A DNA stretch of 36,946 bases from Hyphomicrobium sp. (GCA_019748215.1 JAIEPV010000076.1:1-36946); one strand, 5' to 3'. Shown: positions 8,086 through 18,853, counted from the stretch's first letter. The notes: generated by a model not told the origin, from the sequence alone. Numbers and translations: made by a program.

Positions 8086-9504
8086 CTAGCGTCCAATCTC
8101 CCATGTTGTTTCGATTTCGCCGGTGTCCCTGTTCTTGGTGTCTTTCAGTACGACACCCATGGCTGAAAGCTGGTCGCGGATGCGGTCGCTTTCCTTGTAG
8201 TCCTTGGCTTTGCGGGCGGCGAGCCGGGCAGCGATCAACTGAGTAACTTGGCGCGCATCGACCTGCCGCGCCGTATGGCCCGGATCGAGGTCAAGGTGGG
8301 TCTCGCTGTCGTAGACGCCGAGAAACTGTAGCGTCGCTTTCAGCTCTGCTGCTTGGTCGGCATTGCGGTGCGCTGACTTTGCCAATCCATGAACGATCGA
8401 AATGGCGCTTGGCGTGTTCAAATCATCGGCCAACGCCGCGATCACGTCGGGATGTGGCTCAGCCGCCGGCACAACGTCATGGAGAAAACTCAGATCAAAC
8501 AGCGTGGCGCGTGCCTGCACCAATCGATCGACGGTCCAATCGATCGGCTGGCGATAATGGGTGCCGAGCATCGCCAAGCGAATGACGCGCCCATGCCATT
8601 GGCTGCCACCAAATGACGTCGTCGCCAGCAGTTCATTGATGGTGATGAAGTTGCCGAGCGATTTGCTCATCTTCTCGCCTTCGACCTGCAGAAAGCCGTT
8701 GTGCATCCACACATTCGCCATCGCCGGGGTGCCGTGCGCGCAGCGGGATTGAGCGATCTCGTTCTCATGGTGCGGGAATGCGAGATCGATACCGCCACCA
8801 TGAATATCGAAGACGCGGCCAAGATGCTTGCCAGCCATCGCCGAGCATTCGATGTGCCAGCCGGGCCGTCCCGCGACAGCAATTCCGCCCGGCGACGGCC
8901 ACGCGGGTTCGCCGGGTTCCGACGGCTTCCATAACACGAAATCCATCGGGCCTTTTTTATAGGGCGCGACTTCAACGCGGGAACCGGCTTCCATCTCGTC
9001 CAGCGAGCGGTTCGACAGGCGGCCATAGTCCGGCATGGACGAGACATCGAACAGCACATGGTCAGCGGCGACGTAGGCGTGGCCATTGGCGATCAGAGCA
9101 TCGCAGAGCTCCACCATTTCGACGATGTGTTCGGTGGCGCGCGGTTCGACGGTCGGCGCCAACACGCCGAGTGCGGCGATGTCGGCGTGGAATTGGTTCG
9201 CCGTTTCCTCGGTCAATTTTCGGATCGCGACTTCGGGGGCGAGGTCGGGGTAGCGTTCGGCGGCGCGGGCGTTGATCTTGTCGTCAACGTCGGTGATGTT
9301 GCGGACGTAGGTGACGTGATCGGCGCCATAAATGTGGCGCAGGAGCCGATAGAGGACGTCGAAGACGATCACCGGGCGGGCATTGCCGATATGGGCAAAA
9401 TCGTAGACCGTCGGCCCGCACACGTACATGCGGACGTTGCTCGCCTCGATCGGTTGGAAATCCGCCTTCTGTCGCGTCAGTGTGTTGTAGAGCCGTAAAG
9501 CCAC
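8086..9504 (-). CDS. cysS: Cysteinyl-tRNA synthetase
   Basis: Class I synthetase charging tRNA-Cys with cysteine. 472 aa from a GTG start, close to the usual 460. Diagnostic features: the zinc-ligand Cys in [10 protein letters not shown], the HIGH-type motif HIGNARP, further zinc ligands in WHIECSAM and [11 protein letters not shown], and the KMSKS motif KMSKSLGN. The GTG at 9504 (product starting [13 protein letters not shown]) has GAGG 5 nt upstream; extension to 9693 adds no family sequence. It is divergent from the DUF2865 gene across 300 bp. Confidence 0.96.
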   Translation of the reverse strand: MALRLYNTLTRQKADFQPIEASNVRMYVCGPTVYDFAHIGNARPVIVFDVLYRLLRHIYGADHVTYVRNITDVDDKINARAAERYPDLAPEVAIRKLTEETANQFHADIAALGVLAPTVEPRATEHIVEMVELCDALIANGHAYVAADHVLFDVSSMPDYGRLSNRSLDEMEAGSRVEVAPYKKGPMDFVLWKPSEPGEPAWPSPGGIAVAGRPGWHIECSAMAGKHLGRVFDIHGGGIDLAFPHHENEIAQSRCAHGTPAMANVWMHNGFLQVEGEKMSKSLGNFITINELLATTSFGGSQWHGRVIRLAMLGTHYRQPIDWTVDRLVQARATLFDLSFLHDVVPAAEPHPDVIAALADDLNTPSAISIVHGLAKSAHRNADQAAELKATLQFLGVYDSETHLDLDPGHTARQVDARQVTQLIAARLAARKAKDYKESDRIRDQLSAMGVVLKDTKNRDTGEIETTWEIGR

Positions 9505-9804
9505 CCGTCCCTCGCTTCTCTGCTGCCATTCAATGCGATTGCTCGCCGAGCCGGAACACTGAGCGCAGCATGATTCCGAGAGTATGCCATAGGCCGCGAT
9601 CGACTGGCTCGCACTTCCCGAGATGCCTCGTCGCACGCGCCGAACTGGCACGTCAACAAGCTGAAAGGTTTGGATAAATGCGGTTGGTCGCAATTGCTCC
9701 GCATTGACCCCCTAGCTCGAAGCTGTTTAGGGTTCTGGCGCGGGCGGCAGGCTTTGAGCTCTCGTTGCCTGATAAAGACGGCGCGCGATTTGCGAGGACT
9801 GTTC
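9505..9804. other. Intergenic region between cysS and the DUF2865 gene
   Basis: 300 bp that must hold the two divergent promoters. I see no RNA gene, convincing hairpin or clear sigma-70 pair. Long frames crossing it lack ribosome binding sites and appear to be extensions of the flanking genes. Confidence 0.4.
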
Positions 9805-11079
9805 GTGATCACGACCAGCACGACGTTGGAAATCCAGCCCCGGCAATTGCCGGCGCACCCCGCCCGAGCGGCGTCGTGGTGGGTTGCGATTACGCGCGGG
9901 CTCGCTGGTCTCGCCATCGTCGCCGGCTGTGGGTTGGCATCCGCCGGCTCGGCCCAAGCGCAGAAATGGTGGCCGTTCGGTAATGATGAACCGGAGCGAC
10001 CGCCGGTGCCTCGCGAGCCGGTTTATCGCAATGATGCGCCGCCTCCGGCCCCCATTCCGCCGCAGCCACCACAAGCATACCCGCAAGGGAGTCCGCAGGC
10101 TGGTTCGCAAGCGGGCGGCGGACCAAGTTGGGGAACCAAGAATCCGATCTGTCTGCAGCTTGAACAGCGCTTGGTTCAGGAAAGCCAAAAGGGCAATCAG
10201 AGCCGCGATGTCTTGCCGAAAATCGAAACTGAAATCCGCCAGGTCGATCGCACCTATAATGTGGGTGCGACACAACTCGACCGCAGTTGCTATGAATATT
10301 TTCTGTTCACCAAGTCGTTCCGCGCGACGCCGCAGTGCCGCGAGCTCGTCAAGCAGGTCGAAGGCGCCAAACGCCGGTTGGCTGAACTCGAAGCACAGCG
10401 CCAAGACATCATCGGCACCGGCGGCCGCTCTTATCAAGACGACATCGTCCGCGAACTGGCACGCAACAACTGCGGTGCGAATTATGCCGACCAAGCACGG
10501 CGTCGCGACGGCGGTATGTGGCAGGACGAGGAAAGCATCGGCGGCGGCACCTGGACCCCGCAAAACCCGACGGGCGTCGCAACCTATCGCACGCTGTGTG
10601 TTCGGCTGTGCGACGGCTATTATTTCCCGGTCAGCTTCTCGACGCTGCCGAGTCACTTCCCGCAGGATGCCGAGGTCTGTTCGGCAAAGTGCGCGGCACC
10701 GACGGAGCTCTATTACTATCCCAATCCCGGCGGCTCGGTTGATCAGTCCGTCGCCCTGACGTCGCAAGACCCCTACACCAAATTGAAAGCGGCGTTTCGC
10801 TACCGCAAGGAATACGTCAACGGCTGCTCGTGCAAAGAGGCCGACTACGACGAGGCGACGGCGACGCTCGGCAAGAAAGCCGATGCGACAGGCGCCGACC
10901 GCGCCACAGCGCGTAAAACGTCTGCCGCTGCGGCGCCTGTTGAGACGGCGCCACTGAGTCAGCCGATCACGACTGGCACATTGCCGCCGGGCGCACCTGC
11001 GACGGCGCCATCAGGTGGCGAGTCCGCTGCAGCAGCAGATGAGCCCGTTCCAAGCGGGCAAAACTGGCAGCCGCAGTAA
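9805..11079 (+). CDS. DUF2865 domain-containing envelope protein
   Basis: 424 aa, exported. The N-terminus carries a signal sequence (about residues 24-50) ending AGSAQAQ. A VAGC inside it resembles a lipobox, so lipidation is possible but uncertain. A Pro-rich stretch follows (residues about 60-100), then a cysteine-rich DUF2865 region with a glutamine-rich helical part (CRELVKQVEGAKRRLAELEAQ) and the characteristic CVRLCDGYYFPVSFST. It ends in a low-complexity Ala/Pro/Thr tail. Function is unknown; the family is known mainly from Rhizobiales. The GTG at 9805 has GAGGA 6 nt upstream and starts just before the signal peptide. An ATG at 9670 would add 45 residues unlike a signal. It is convergent with gltX, with 24 bp between stops. 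Confidence 0.82.
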   Translation: MITTSTTLEIQPRQLPAHPARAASWWVAITRGLAGLAIVAGCGLASAGSAQAQKWWPFGNDEPERPPVPREPVYRNDAPPPAPIPPQPPQAYPQGSPQAGSQAGGGPSWGTKNPICLQLEQRLVQESQKGNQSRDVLPKIETEIRQVDRTYNVGATQLDRSCYEYFLFTKSFRATPQCRELVKQVEGAKRRLAELEAQRQDIIGTGGRSYQDDIVRELARNNCGANYADQARRRDGGMWQDEESIGGGTWTPQNPTGVATYRTLCVRLCDGYYFPVSFSTLPSHFPQDAEVCSAKCAAPTELYYYPNPGGSVDQSVALTSQDPYTKLKAAFRYRKEYVNGCSCKEADYDEATATLGKKADATGADRATARKTSAAAAPVETAPLSQPITTGTLPPGAPATAPSGGESAAAADEPVPSGQNWQPQ

Positions 11080-11103
11080 GATTTCTCGTCACTCGCAATC
11101 GCG

Positions 11104-12486
11104 TCATGCCGTATCGCCGCGCAAGCGCGCATTGGCTCGCACGCGACCAATGAGCGGCAGCAATGCTTTTAGTTCTGGCCCAGTTTCGGCTCCCGTCAAC
11201 GCCAGTCGCAGGGGATGAAATAGTGCTTTGCCCTTGGCGCCCGTCTTGGTTTTGACGGCGTTGGTCCACGCGCTCCACGTCTGCTCACTCCACGGCTCAG
11301 CCGGCAGCAGATCGGCAGCGGCGGCGGTAAAGCCGGCATCTTCGATGATCGGCTCGATGTCGCCGTCGACCACCGACCACCAATGCCGGGCATCGGCGAA
11401 GATCGCGAGATTACCGCGCACCGCGTTCCAGAATTCGGGCCCAGCCATGATGCCGAGCCCAGCCAACCGATCCTTGACGTCGGCATAGTCGAGCCGCAGC
11501 AGCAGCTTTGAATTCAACGATTTGAGGTCTTCAACATCGAAACGCCCCGGCGCCATCGAAATCTTGTCGAAGGAAAACAGCGCGGCCAGTTCATCGCGCG
11601 ATACATGCGGCTCGATCGCGTCGGACGTGCCGACCAGCGCAGCATGAGAGAGCACCGCCATCGGCTCCAAGCCATCGTCGCGGAAGCTCTGCACCGACAG
11701 TGCGCCGAGCCGCTTCGACAGGGCATGTCCGTCCGCGCCGATCAGCAGACTGTGGTGGCCGAACGCGGGAGGCATCGCGCCCATCCCACGAAAAATCGCG
11801 ATTTGCACGCCGGTATTGGTGACGTGATCTTCGCCGCGCACGACGTGCGTCGTTGCAAAGTCGATGTCATCAACGACGCTGGTAAACGTATAGAGAAATG
11901 TGCCGTCCGCACGGATGAGCACTGGATCGGAGAGCGACCCGACATCGACGTGCTGCTCTCCGCGAATGAGGTCAGGCCATGTGATCATGGTTGGTTGCGG
12001 CGCGGCGTCTGCGGCTTGGCCAGACTCTGGCCTGGTATTCGGCAGCCGAAAACGCCAGTGCGGGGCCCGACCGGCGGCACTATGAGCCGCGATCTCATCA
12101 GGTGATAATTTGAGCGACGCACGATCGTAAATCGGCGGCCGCTGCATCGCGAGCTGACGTTTGCGGCGGCGATCGAGTTCGTCCTGCGTTTCAAAACACG
12201 GATAGAGTGCGCCGGATGTCTTCAACTGATCGGCAGCCTGCTGATAGCGCGCTGTGCGCAGCGACTGGCGTTCTTCGTTATCCCACGTCAGGCCGAGCCA
12301 GGTCAGATCATCGCGGATGGCCTGGGCGAATTCTTCCGTTGATCGCTCGGTGTCGGTATCATCAAGACGCAGGAGAAAATGCCCACCGGTCTTGCGGGCA
12401 TACAGCCAATTGAGCACGGCCGTTCGAATGTTACCAATATGGATGCGCCCGGTGGGGCTTGGGGCAAAGCGGACGCGCGGAGCCAT
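11104..12486 (-). CDS. gltX: Glutamyl-tRNA synthetase
   Basis: Class I synthetase charging tRNA-Glu. In alphaproteobacteria such enzymes may also mischarge tRNA-Gln for the amidotransferase pathway. 460 aa. Motifs: RFAPSPTGRIHIGN (HIGH region), LRLDDTDTERS, and ALSKRLGALSV as the KMSKS-equivalent. The start at ATG 12486 gives the standard MAPRVRFAPSPTG; an upstream ATG at 12531 adds 15 unrelated residues. Alphaproteobacteria often carry two gltX copies, and I cannot tell which this is. It follows nadE on the same strand after 98 bp. Confidence 0.94.
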   Translation of the reverse strand: MAPRVRFAPSPTGRIHIGNIRTAVLNWLYARKTGGHFLLRLDDTDTERSTEEFAQAIRDDLTWLGLTWDNEERQSLRTARYQQAADQLKTSGALYPCFETQDELDRRRKRQLAMQRPPIYDRASLKLSPDEIAAHSAAGRAPHWRFRLPNTRPESGQAADAAPQPTMITWPDLIRGEQHVDVGSLSDPVLIRADGTFLYTFTSVVDDIDFATTHVVRGEDHVTNTGVQIAIFRGMGAMPPAFGHHSLLIGADGHALSKRLGALSVQSFRDDGLEPMAVLSHAALVGTSDAIEPHVSRDELAALFSFDKISMAPGRFDVEDLKSLNSKLLLRLDYADVKDRLAGLGIMAGPEFWNAVRGNLAIFADARHWWSVVDGDIEPIIEDAGFTAAAADLLPAEPWSEQTWSAWTNAVKTKTGAKGKALFHPLRLALTGAETGPELKALLPLIGRVRANARLRGDTA

Positions 12487-12584
12487 GTGTAACTCAAAAT
12501 TGCGTTGGTTGATGATTTGGCGCGCGTTCACGCGCGACAGCGAACCCTTAAACGCCAGACGATCAAACGCAAGCCCGCTAGCGC

Positions 12585-14324
12585 CTAAGCGTTATCGCTA
12601 CCGGAGGTGCGGGGCTTGACGCTGGCCGGACCAGGCGGGCGCAATGATGCGGGTTCGCCGACGACGTTATCGCGAAATTTATTGGTGATCGGATAGCGGC
12701 GGTCACGACCGAAGTTTTTCGGCGAGATCTTGACGCCTGGTGCCGCCTGACGGCGCTTGTATTCGGCGAGATACAGCAAGCGCTCGATTTTTTTGACTGT
12801 TTCGGGCGGGTGACCGCGTGCAATCAGCGCCGCCACCGGCAGCTCGTCTTCGACGAGCCCACGCAGAATATCATCCAGCGCCGCATAGGGCGGCAGGCTG
12901 TCCTGATCGGTCTGATCGGGGCGCAATTCCGCAGTTGGTGCCTTGGTCAAAATCCGTTTTGGAATGACGACAGCGGCACGTCCATGACCGCCGTCCGGCA
13001 CATGGCCGTTGCGCCAGTGCGACAAGCGATAGACCTCCATTTTGTAGAGATCCTTGATCGGATTGAAGCCGCCGTTCATGTCGCCGTAGATCGTCGCATA
13101 ACCGACCGACATTTCGCTTTTGTTGCCAGTCGTGACCAGCATCGATCCAAACTTGTTCGAGATCGCCATCAACAATGTGCCGCGGACGCGGCTCTGCATA
13201 TTCTCTTCGGTCGTATCGGTGTTCGATCCGGCGAACAGGTCCTTCAATCCCCAGGTCAACCCGGCAACGGCCGGCTCGATTGAAATTTTATCGTACCGAA
13301 TGCCAAGCGCCTTGGCGCAAGCGGCCGCATCGAGCAGGCTTTCATCCGACGTAAATTTCGACGGCAACATGATGGCGTGAACTTTATCCGGCCCGAGCGC
13401 ATCGACCGCGATCGCCGCAACGAGTGCGGAATCGATTCCACCAGACAGCCCGAGAACGACACCCGGGAAGCCGTTTTTATGCACATAGTCGCGCAAGCCC
13501 AGGACGCAGGCGTGATAGGCAGAGGCGTCACCCTCGGGCAGTGCGGCGATGCCGGATCTGGCGCAGTGCCAGCCGTGAACACCGCGAGTCCAGTCCGTCA
13601 TCACGATGGCTTCGCGCCAGGCCGGCAGTTGTGCCGCTAAGCTGCGATCGGCGTTGAGCACGAACGACGCGCCATCGAACACAAGTTCGTCCTGGCCGCC
13701 AACCTGATTGAGATAGACGAGCGGCAACCGGCTCTCCGTCACCCGTGCCACGGCGACATTCATGCGCCGGTCCGGCTTCGGCCAATCGAACGGCGAGCCG
13801 TTTGGTGATATCAGGATTTCAGCCCCCGTTTCAACCAGCGTTTCGACGACGTCTTGGCCCCAGATGTCCTCGCAGATCGGCACACCAACACGAACACCGC
13901 GCACGTTCAGCGGCCCAGGCATCGGACCCGGCGAGAACACCCGGGCTTCGTCGAAGACGCCATAATTCGGCAGCTCAACCTTGAAGCGGACCGCATCGAT
14001 CTTGCCGCCGTCGAGCAGCGCCACCGCGTTGTAGAGCTTTCCGTCGTCGTGCCAAATCGTGCCGATGAGAATTGCCGGACCGTCGGCGCAAGCCACCGCA
14101 AGATCATAAAGCGCCGTGCGCGATGCCGACTGAAACGCCGGTTTCAAGACCAGATCTTCCGGCGGATAGCCGTTGAGAAAAAGCTCCGGCAGGACCAGCA
14201 GATCTGCCGCAGCAGCTTTCGCGATCACGTGCGCCGCCAAGGCTTTCTTCGCGTTGCCGCCGAGATCGCCGACCACCGGGTTCAGCTGAGCTAGGGCGAT
14301 TTTGAAAGTAGCGGGAGCGGTCAT
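12585..14324 (-). CDS. nadE: Glutamine-dependent NAD+ synthetase
   Basis: Makes NAD+ from deamido-NAD+, ATP and glutamine. The 579-aa two-domain form. The N-terminal nitrilase-type glutaminase has the catalytic Glu (LPELFLNGYPPEDL), Lys (FKVELPNYGVFDE) and Cys (VPICEDIW). The C-terminal synthetase has the P-loop LGLSGGIDSALVA, TTGNKSEMSVGY and the terminal YPITNKFRD. Its own glutaminase domain means it needs no separate amidotransferase. It sits between aroF (132 bp upstream) and gltX on the same strand. Confidence 0.96.
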   Translation of the reverse strand: MTAPATFKIALAQLNPVVGDLGGNAKKALAAHVIAKAAAADLLVLPELFLNGYPPEDLVLKPAFQSASRTALYDLAVACADGPAILIGTIWHDDGKLYNAVALLDGGKIDAVRFKVELPNYGVFDEARVFSPGPMPGPLNVRGVRVGVPICEDIWGQDVVETLVETGAEILISPNGSPFDWPKPDRRMNVAVARVTESRLPLVYLNQVGGQDELVFDGASFVLNADRSLAAQLPAWREAIVMTDWTRGVHGWHCARSGIAALPEGDASAYHACVLGLRDYVHKNGFPGVVLGLSGGIDSALVAAIAVDALGPDKVHAIMLPSKFTSDESLLDAAACAKALGIRYDKISIEPAVAGLTWGLKDLFAGSNTDTTEENMQSRVRGTLLMAISNKFGSMLVTTGNKSEMSVGYATIYGDMNGGFNPIKDLYKMEVYRLSHWRNGHVPDGGHGRAAVVIPKRILTKAPTAELRPDQTDQDSLPPYAALDDILRGLVEDELPVAALIARGHPPETVKKIERLLYLAEYKRRQAAPGVKISPKNFGRDRRYPITNKFRDNVVGEPASLRPPGPASVKPRTSGSDNA

Positions 14325-14456
14325 GCAAGCGGTTTTAGAGCGCGCGGCGTATTGGGTCCAGCGTTGGTTCGTCCATGAATCAGCCAGCCGGCGATGAGCC
14401 GCGCGTGCGGGTCAGCGTCGACCCCAGCGCACGCATCACCAACGGACCTACCAGCC

Positions 14457-15860
14457 TTACGCAATCAGCGTCCTCGCCTGCGGGTGCGCATCGGCGGCAC
14501 GCTCTTTTTTGAGTTGCTCAGCGATGAGAAAAGCGAGTTCCAGAGCCTGATCGGCATTGAGGCGCGGATCGCAATGCGTGTGGTAGCGGTCCGACAGGTC
14601 TTGGTCCGAAATCGCCGTGGCGCCGCCCGTGCATTCGGTGACGTTCTGTCCCGTCATCTCGATGTGGATGCCGCCGGCGTGCGTGCCCTCGGCGCGATGC
14701 ACCTCGAAGAACGACAGCGACTCTTTCAAGATCCGGTCGAACGGGCGCGTCTTGTAGCCGGTGGCTGCCGAAATGGTGTTGCCGTGCATCGGGTCGCACG
14801 ACCACAACACATTGCGGCCGGCTTTTTTGACGGCACGAATAAGCTTCGGCAAGTGGCTTTCCACTTTGTCGAAGCCGAAGCGGCAGATCAGCGTCAGCCG
14901 TCCCGCTTCGTCTTTCGGATTGAGCAGGTCGATGAGACGTAAGAGACCGTCGGCGTCGAGCGACGGACCGCACTTCAAGCCGATCGGATTTTTGATGCCG
15001 CGGCAAAACTCGATGTGGGCGTGATCGGGCTGGCGCGTTCTGTCGCCGATCCAAATCATGTGTCCGCTGGTGGCGTACCAATCGCCGCTGGTGGAATCGC
15101 GCCGTGTGAGGGCTTCTTCGTAACCGAGCAACAAAGCTTCATGACTGGTGTAGAAATTGGTGACGCGCAGCTGCGGCGTATTTTCAGACGTAATCCCGCA
15201 GGCGCGCATGAAGCCCATGGTCTCTTCAATGCGGTCGGCGAGTTCCTGATAGCGGTGGCCCTGAGGGGAATCCTGCACGAATCCCATATTCCATTGATGG
15301 ACGCGCTCGAGATCGGCGTAGCCGCCGGTCGCAAAAGCGCGGATCAGGTTCAGCGTCGCAGCCGATTGGCGATAGGCTTCGATCTGACGGTTGGGATCGG
15401 GGATGCGCGCTTCCGGCGTGAAGTCCGGCCCGTTGATGATATCGCCGCGATAGCTCGGCAGTTCTTGCCCGTCCTTCTTTTCGGTTGGCGACGACCGCGG
15501 CTTGGCGAACTGACCGGCAATGCGTCCGACTTTGACGACGGGTTGGCCGCCGGCATAGGTCAGCACGACCGCCATCTGAAGGAACACGCGGAAGAAGTCG
15601 CGGATATTGTCGGCGCGGTGTTCAAGAAAGCTCTCGGCGCAATCGCCGCCCTGCAGCAGAAACCCGTTGCCGGCGGCGATCCCGGCAAGTGACTTTTTCA
15701 GATCGCGCGCTTCGCCGGCAAACACCAACGGCGGGAAGGTTGCGAGCTTGTCCTCGACATCGCGCAAGGCGGTCGCATCCGGATAGTCCGGCACCTGCAA
15801 GATCGGTTTCAGCCGCCAGCTCTCGGGCGACCATTTGTCGAGGGCCACAGGTGCACCCAT
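14457..15860 (-). CDS. aroF: Class II 3-deoxy-7-phosphoheptulonate (DAHP) synthase
   Basis: First shikimate-pathway enzyme: phosphoenolpyruvate plus erythrose 4-phosphate gives DAHP. It is the plant-like class II type (467 aa), unrelated in length to the 350-aa class I enzymes. Landmarks: the metal-binding Cys in [11 protein letters not shown], the [11 protein letters not shown] active-site segment, GFMRACGI, and [13 protein letters not shown] 15860 has AAGGAG 10 nt upstream and gives [16 protein letters not shown], typical of the family; an extension to 16022 is rejected. Class II members in these bacteria are usually annotated aroF or aroG, so the symbol is by convention. Confidence 0.94.
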   Translation of the reverse strand: MGAPVALDKWSPESWRLKPILQVPDYPDATALRDVEDKLATFPPLVFAGEARDLKKSLAGIAAGNGFLLQGGDCAESFLEHRADNIRDFFRVFLQMAVVLTYAGGQPVVKVGRIAGQFAKPRSSPTEKKDGQELPSYRGDIINGPDFTPEARIPDPNRQIEAYRQSAATLNLIRAFATGGYADLERVHQWNMGFVQDSPQGHRYQELADRIEETMGFMRACGITSENTPQLRVTNFYTSHEALLLGYEEALTRRDSTSGDWYATSGHMIWIGDRTRQPDHAHIEFCRGIKNPIGLKCGPSLDADGLLRLIDLLNPKDEAGRLTLICRFGFDKVESHLPKLIRAVKKAGRNVLWSCDPMHGNTISAATGYKTRPFDRILKESLSFFEVHRAEGTHAGGIHIEMTGQNVTECTGGATAISDQDLSDRYHTHCDPRLNADQALELAFLIAEQLKKERAADAHPQARTLIA

Positions 15861-16067
15861 CGTCTCGAACTCCTTGACGTGCGGACCAGCACGCGCGTAT
15901 CGCGCATGAGACGGCCCAAGATTGATCGAGGCCAGTTTAACCCAAATCGTGGCGCGGCTTATAGGAGATATGGGGCGGCGACGCCAGCGCTTCAGCGGTG
16001 CTGAATCGGGCGGCCAAGCCATTCTCCAATGCTTCGAAGCCGGCGCTGCGCTCGATAAACCGAGGCC

Positions 16068-16823
16068 CTACAGCCCCGCCGACATGCCGCCGTCGACCAT
16101 CAGATCAGAGCCGGTGCAATAAAGGCTGTCGTCGGAGGCGAAGAAGACAGCAGCACCGGTGATATCATCCGGCACGCCGAGCCGCCCCATCGGCGTCTTA
16201 TCGACCAGCGCTTTGCGCACCGGCGGCAGGCGCAGCAGACGGTCGGTGATCGCCGTTTCGATGTAGCCCGGCGAGATGACGTTCACGCGGACATTGAAGG
16301 GGGCGTACTCGATCGCGAGGCCCTTGGTCAAAGCCGTCACGGCTCCTTTGGTGGCGGTATAGGCCGCGAGTGGGCGAAGGCCGCGGTTGGCCATGATCGA
16401 CGAGATGTTGATAATGGATCCACCGCGCGCTTTGCGCAGCAGCGGTAGACCGTCCCGCGACAAGCGTAGCACGCCGTCGATATTGACCTCGCGCTGATGG
16501 GTCCAGTCGGCGTCCGACAAATTACGAACTTCGCCGCGCACCAGGATGCCGGCATTGTTGACGAGAATGTCGGCTTTGCCGTGCGCTGTATCAATGGCTC
16601 GCATCAAAGCCGTGACATCTTGGCCTTTCGACACATCAACCTGCATGGCCGTCGCGGCACCGCCGTTGCTGACGATCGATTTTGCCGTGTCGGCTGCCGT
16701 CGTGCCATCGATGTCGGTGACCCAGACGTGTGCGCCCTCGGTCGCAAAGCGCCGTGCGATCGCCTGTCCGATGCCGACCCCTGCCCCAGTAATGATCGCT
16801 ATTTTGCCGGCCAGTCGTGCCAT
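16068..16823 (-). CDS. SDR family NAD(P)-dependent oxidoreductase
   Basis: 251-aa classical short-chain dehydrogenase. Cofactor motif TGAGVGIGQ near residue 12, NNAG near residue 88, and the catalytic Ser in INISS with the YxxxK pair in YTATK. An Asp at the end of the second strand (VTDIDG) suggests preference for NAD(H). It ends with GSDLMVDGGMSAGL, the usual SDR C-terminus. ATG 16823 has GAGGG just upstream. The substrate cannot be deduced. It lies downstream of gor, with a 78-bp gap. Confidence 0.88.
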   Translation of the reverse strand: MARLAGKIAIITGAGVGIGQAIARRFATEGAHVWVTDIDGTTAADTAKSIVSNGGAATAMQVDVSKGQDVTALMRAIDTAHGKADILVNNAGILVRGEVRNLSDADWTHQREVNIDGVLRLSRDGLPLLRKARGGSIINISSIMANRGLRPLAAYTATKGAVTALTKGLAIEYAPFNVRVNVISPGYIETAITDRLLRLPPVRKALVDKTPMGRLGVPDDITGAAVFFASDDSLYCTGSDLMVDGGMSAGL

Positions 16824-16901
16824 CGAACCCTCAAGGCGGTTGCAAGCCGCCACCCTTAGCGGCGCGCGCTCTCGCAATCAACCCGGCTTGAAACTTGCCG
16901 C

Positions 16902-18284
16902 TCAACCGGCCGCCTCTCCGGGCGCGACCCATTTTTCGCGCAGCGTAACCAGTTCCTCGGCAGCACTGGGATGCAGAGCCATCGTCGCGTCAAAGTCAGC
17001 CTTGGTCGCTCCCAGCCGTAGCGCAATGGCCGCCATCTGCACGATTTCAGCGGCATCGGGACCGATGATGTGGAGGCCAAGCACACGCTGGCTTTCATGT
17101 GCCACAACCATCTTCATGAACATGCGTTCGTCGCGGCCGGCGAGGATCGCTTTCATCGCCCGGAAGCTCGCCTTGTAGACGTCGATCGCGCCATGCAGCG
17201 CGCGGGCTTCGTGTTCGGCAAGGCCGACAGTGCCAATTTCGGGCGTCGAAAAGACGGCTGTCGGGATCGTCGCGTAATCGACACTCCAAGGCTTGCTACC
17301 GTAGACCGTATCGGCGAACGCGTGCCCTTCACGGATCGCAACCGGTGTCAGCGCCTTGCGGTCGGTGACATCGCCGACGGCGAAGATTGATTGAACCGAC
17401 GATTGCGATAAGTCCGAAACTGCGACGGCGCCGTTGTCGCGCAGGCAGACGCCAGCACTGCCAAGACCTAGTCCGCCCGTATTCGGCGTGCGGCCGATGG
17501 CATACATGAACTGGTCAGCAGCGATGCGATCACCTGTGCTGAGCACGGCTGCCAAACCACTCTCTGTCTTGTCGATCTGTTTAACGACCGAGTTTGCGAG
17601 GATCGTGATGCCCCGCGCCTGCATGGCGTGCCCTAAGCCGGCGCGCAGATCTTCATCAAAGCCGCGCAGTAGCTTTTCGCCCCGGTGAACGAGTGTAACG
17701 CGGGCGCCTAGACCATGAAAGATTCCGGCGAACTCGACGGCAATGTATCCACCGCCGACGATGACAATGCGTTCTGGAAACGCCGTGAGAGCGAAGGCTT
17801 CGTTGGACGTGATCACATGCTCGCGTCCAAGCAATGCTGGATCAATGTTCGGGGTCGCACCGGTGGCGATGAGAATGCGTTCGGCGGTGATTGTGCGGCG
17901 TGACGTTTCAAGACGAACGGCATTCGGGCCGATGACGGTGGCGCGATCGCGAAACAGTTCAACGCGCGAGCGCTCAAGAAGCGCGCAGTAAATCGCTTCC
18001 AGCCGAGCGATTTCAGCGTCTTTCGCCGCGATGAATTTCGTCCAATCGAAGCGCGGCTCGTCGACCGACCAGCCAAAGCCGCGCGCATCCTCAAAGTCGT
18101 CGGCAAACCGGCTAGCGTAAACGAGGAGTTTCTTTGGCACACAGCCGCGAATGACGCAGGTTCCGCCACAACGGTATTCTTCGGCGATGGCGACGCGGGC
18201 GCCATGGCCGGCGGCGATGCGGGCCGCGCGAACTCCGCCTGAGCCCGCGCCGATGACAAACAGATCAACGTCGAAGGTTGTCAT
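16902..18284 (-). CDS. gor: Glutathione-disulfide reductase
   Basis: NADPH-dependent flavoprotein keeping glutathione reduced. 460 aa. Features: FAD motif VIGAGSGGVRAAR, redox pair GGTCVIRGCVPKK (CxxxxC), NADPH-binding GGGYIAVEFAG, second FAD motif IFAVGDVTD, and the C-terminal catalytic His-Glu pair HPSAAEELVT. The ATG at 18284 has AGG 5 nt upstream; one at 18308 lacks a ribosome binding site. It belongs to the rpiA-DUF2059-gor run on the minus strand, 76 bp after the DUF2059 gene. Confidence 0.93.
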   Translation of the reverse strand: MTTFDVDLFVIGAGSGGVRAARIAAGHGARVAIAEEYRCGGTCVIRGCVPKKLLVYASRFADDFEDARGFGWSVDEPRFDWTKFIAAKDAEIARLEAIYCALLERSRVELFRDRATVIGPNAVRLETSRRTITAERILIATGATPNIDPALLGREHVITSNEAFALTAFPERIVIVGGGYIAVEFAGIFHGLGARVTLVHRGEKLLRGFDEDLRAGLGHAMQARGITILANSVVKQIDKTESGLAAVLSTGDRIAADQFMYAIGRTPNTGGLGLGSAGVCLRDNGAVAVSDLSQSSVQSIFAVGDVTDRKALTPVAIREGHAFADTVYGSKPWSVDYATIPTAVFSTPEIGTVGLAEHEARALHGAIDVYKASFRAMKAILAGRDERMFMKMVVAHESQRVLGLHIIGPDAAEIVQMAAIALRLGATKADFDATMALHPSAAEELVTLREKWVAPGEAAG

Positions 18285-18360
18285 GAGGGCCTGGGTGGAA
18301 GCTTGCATGGGTGACAGCGCAGGACTTTAACACGACTTGCCACGACATCGACGACGCCGT

Positions 18361-18849
18361 TCAAGGTTTCGGCGCTTCAGCCGGTGCCGTGCGCCGCATT
18401 TCGTCCATGACCTTTGTGCTGTAGCTCATGCCGATCGCAGCACCTTTTTGCATCAGGTCAGGTGTTGCCTGAATAAATTTTGCACCGGCACCCGACCGGT
18501 AGAAATCGGCGACCGTTTTCATTTCTTCAGCAGTGAAGGTTTCGGCGTACAGATGCGCAAAATCGTTCATCATGTCTTCGCGATACGCCATCAGATTGGC
18601 GATGCTTTTATCGAATTCGGCCGAGAACTTTTCTTTCTGCTCGTTCGACGCTGATTTCGCACTCTGTAGAAAAGCGGTTTTCATCGTGTCGATGGCCGTA
18701 TCCATTTGCTTGGTGACGCCCAACACCGTCATCAGATCTCGCGCCGTAGTCACACGAGCGGGATCGACGGCAGGTTTCACACTTTCAGCTCGAAGTGGCA
18801 GCACGAACAGCGATGCAACGGCTATCATCGTCGTGAGGCGAAACCACAT
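18361..18849 (-). CDS. DUF2059 domain-containing exported protein
   Basis: 162 aa with a signal peptide (FRLTTMIAVASLFVLPLRAES, about residues 3-23). A helical body follows with the DUF2059 signature EEMKTVADFYRSGAGAKFI then PDLMQKGAAIG. Function is unknown; family proteins are periplasmic or secreted. ATG 18849 is supported by GGAGG 9 nt upstream, which lies inside the 3' end of rpiA, so translation is likely coupled to rpiA. The two genes are 4 bp apart. Confidence 0.85.
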   Translation of the reverse strand: MWFRLTTMIAVASLFVLPLRAESVKPAVDPARVTTARDLMTVLGVTKQMDTAIDTMKTAFLQSAKSASNEQKEKFSAEFDKSIANLMAYREDMMNDFAHLYAETFTAEEMKTVADFYRSGAGAKFIQATPDLMQKGAAIGMSYSTKVMDEMRRTAPAEAPKP

Positions 18850-18853
18850 GACA

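Noticed and set aside
9727-10767. 346-codon minus-strand frame antisense to the DUF2865 gene
   Set aside because: No ribosome binding site, no recognisable domain, and it lies fully opposite a gene with a signal peptide and family signature. GC-rich DNA creates such long shadows.
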